This document shows, piece after piece, positions 14,297 to 14,891 of a DNA stretch of 14,891 nucleotides. Positions within the stretch are counted from its first letter, which is position 1. Each line of letters starts with the position of its first letter. Both the position numbers and the translations under genes were made by a program. The notes below the pieces were generated by a model that saw only the letters and a list, made by a program, of their open reading frames with translations, made no database searches and was not told the DNA's origin. Source of the DNA: an uncultured Bacteroidota bacterium (lineage in GTDB: Bacteria; Bacteroidota; Bacteroidia; Chitinophagales; S012-47); contig CAJXXO010000030.1 of NCBI GenBank assembly GCA_913062655.1, positions 1 through 14,891 of the forward strand, in the 5' to 3' direction.

Positions 14297-14420
14297 AGTT
14301 GATCCGGATTGGCAAAGGGTGTTTGTAGACTAAGGCTTGGGTTGATGTGGACAATGGCGAGCAATAAGCCTCTGATTTTTAGTAAATTCACAACCAGATT
14401 AGTAATACGCCACCATTTGT

Positions 14421-14486
14421 AGCTAAAATACTAAATTAAATAGCGAAAAGACAAGCCTATCAGCTAAAATATTGAGTAAGCTAAAA
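14421..14486 (+). repeat. Three direct copies of AGCTAAAA in an AT-rich gap
   Basis: AGCTAAAATA occurs at 14421-14430 and 14462-14471, and AGCTAAAA at 14479-14486, within an AT-rich stretch (about 14370-14500) between dinB and the transposase. They could be transposase-binding or regulatory sites at the left end of the element, or chance in AT-rich DNA. No clear hairpin of the kind expected at an IS200/IS605 left end was found. Confidence 0.35.
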
Positions 14487-14503
14487 GCAGCTATACCACG
14501 GCC

Positions 14504-14891
14504 ATGGCAAATACATACACACAGTTGTTAATACAGTTGGTCTTTGCGGTGAAGCTCCGCCAGCAGTTGTTACCGAAGGACAGAAAGGAGGAAGTGCACC
14601 GGTACATGACAGGAGTTGTGCAGCAGAGAGGGCACAAGATGTTACAAGTACATTGTATGCCCGATCATGCCCATGTATTGGTTGGGCTACATCCGGGGCA
14701 AGCCATAAGCGATTTGGTAAGAGATGTGAAGTCAGCATCTTCAAAATGGATCAATGAACAAGCGTGGATGCCGGGTAGGTTTGGCTGGCAAGATGGGTAT
14801 GGGGCTTTTAGTTATAGTAGATCACAACTGTCTGTGGTGGCTAATTATGTGCAGCATCAGGAGCAGCACCATAGGAAGAAAACCTTTAGAG
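14504..14891 (+). CDS. tnpA: IS200/IS605-type Y1 transposase (TnpA), 3' truncated by the window edge
   Basis: Single-strand DNA transposase of the HUH Y1 class. From ATG 14504 the frame is open for 129 codons to the window end. Family marks: N-terminal MANTYTQLLIQLVFAVK; the HUH pair in MPDHAHVLVG (H55, H57; Ala between them, where Ile is more usual); ISDLVRDVK; KWINE; WQDGYGAFSYSRSQ; and the catalytic tyrosine Y115 in NYVQHQEQHH with the downstream QxxHH. Typical length is about 150 residues, so perhaps 20 are missing. No frameshift is seen, so it could be active, or be a domesticated REP-associated relative. The right end of the element is outside the window. Confidence 0.9.
   Translation, partial: MANTYTQLLIQLVFAVKLRQQLLPKDRKEEVHRYMTGVVQQRGHKMLQVHCMPDHAHVLVGLHPGQAISDLVRDVKSASSKWINEQAWMPGRFGWQDGYGAFSYSRSQLSVVANYVQHQEQHHRKKTFR

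Noticed and set aside
14297..14420. SOS box upstream of dinB
   Set aside because: No convincing inverted repeat of a known LexA type was found, and LexA sites in Bacteroidota are not uniform enough to call by eye.

Overview
The window looks like Bacteroidota chromosomal DNA, probably a Saprospiria- or Cytophagia-like environmental genome. Three things support this: the curli-type secretion genes come in a CsgE/F/G/H set with large curlin-repeat proteins, the recognisable promoters follow the Bacteroidota pattern (TTG, about 20 bases, TAnnTTTG) with no Shine-Dalgarno signals, and the lipoproteins and transferases are of Bacteroidota style. I cannot name a genus from sequence alone.

Bases 1-10915 form one large curli (functional amyloid) locus, all on the + strand. 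In order it holds: the end of a curlin-repeat subunit (A, 1-444); a CsgB-like nucleator (562-1137); the chaperone CsgE (1177-1701); a 250-residue curlin (B, 1802-2554); a 412-base control region with a perfect 16-bp palindrome and a good promoter; a 385-residue curlin (C, 2967-4124); a 680-residue, strikingly aspartate-rich curlin (D, 4278-6320); a second CsgB-like nucleator (6410-6970); and then the export genes csgF (7122-7541), csgG (7552-8985), csgH (8998-9429) and a surface-type lipoprotein with a TolB-like propeller (9440-10915). The last four are packed at 10-12 base spacings and look like one operon. Intrinsic terminators follow curlins A, C and D and the first CsgB gene, so subunit genes appear to be separate or attenuated transcription units.

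Inferred working model: Sec exports all products. CsgG, here carrying an extra C-terminal outer-membrane barrel domain, forms the secretion channel with CsgF on its outer face and CsgE as the periplasmic adaptor. CsgH-like protein restrains premature amyloid assembly in the periplasm. The two CsgB-like proteins nucleate, and four different curlins with different lengths and charge build the fibre. The propeller lipoprotein is an uncharacterised partner.

Bases 10967-13113 hold an overlapping pair, a bile-acid:sodium-symporter family transporter and a PlsC-type acyltransferase with C-terminal membrane segments. A DNA polymerase IV gene (dinB, 14296-13100, - strand) converges on them and overlaps by 14 bases. 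After an AT-rich gap the window ends inside an IS200-type Y1 transposase gene (14504 to the edge). No curli regulator of the CsgD type, no RNA gene and no CRISPR array was seen.
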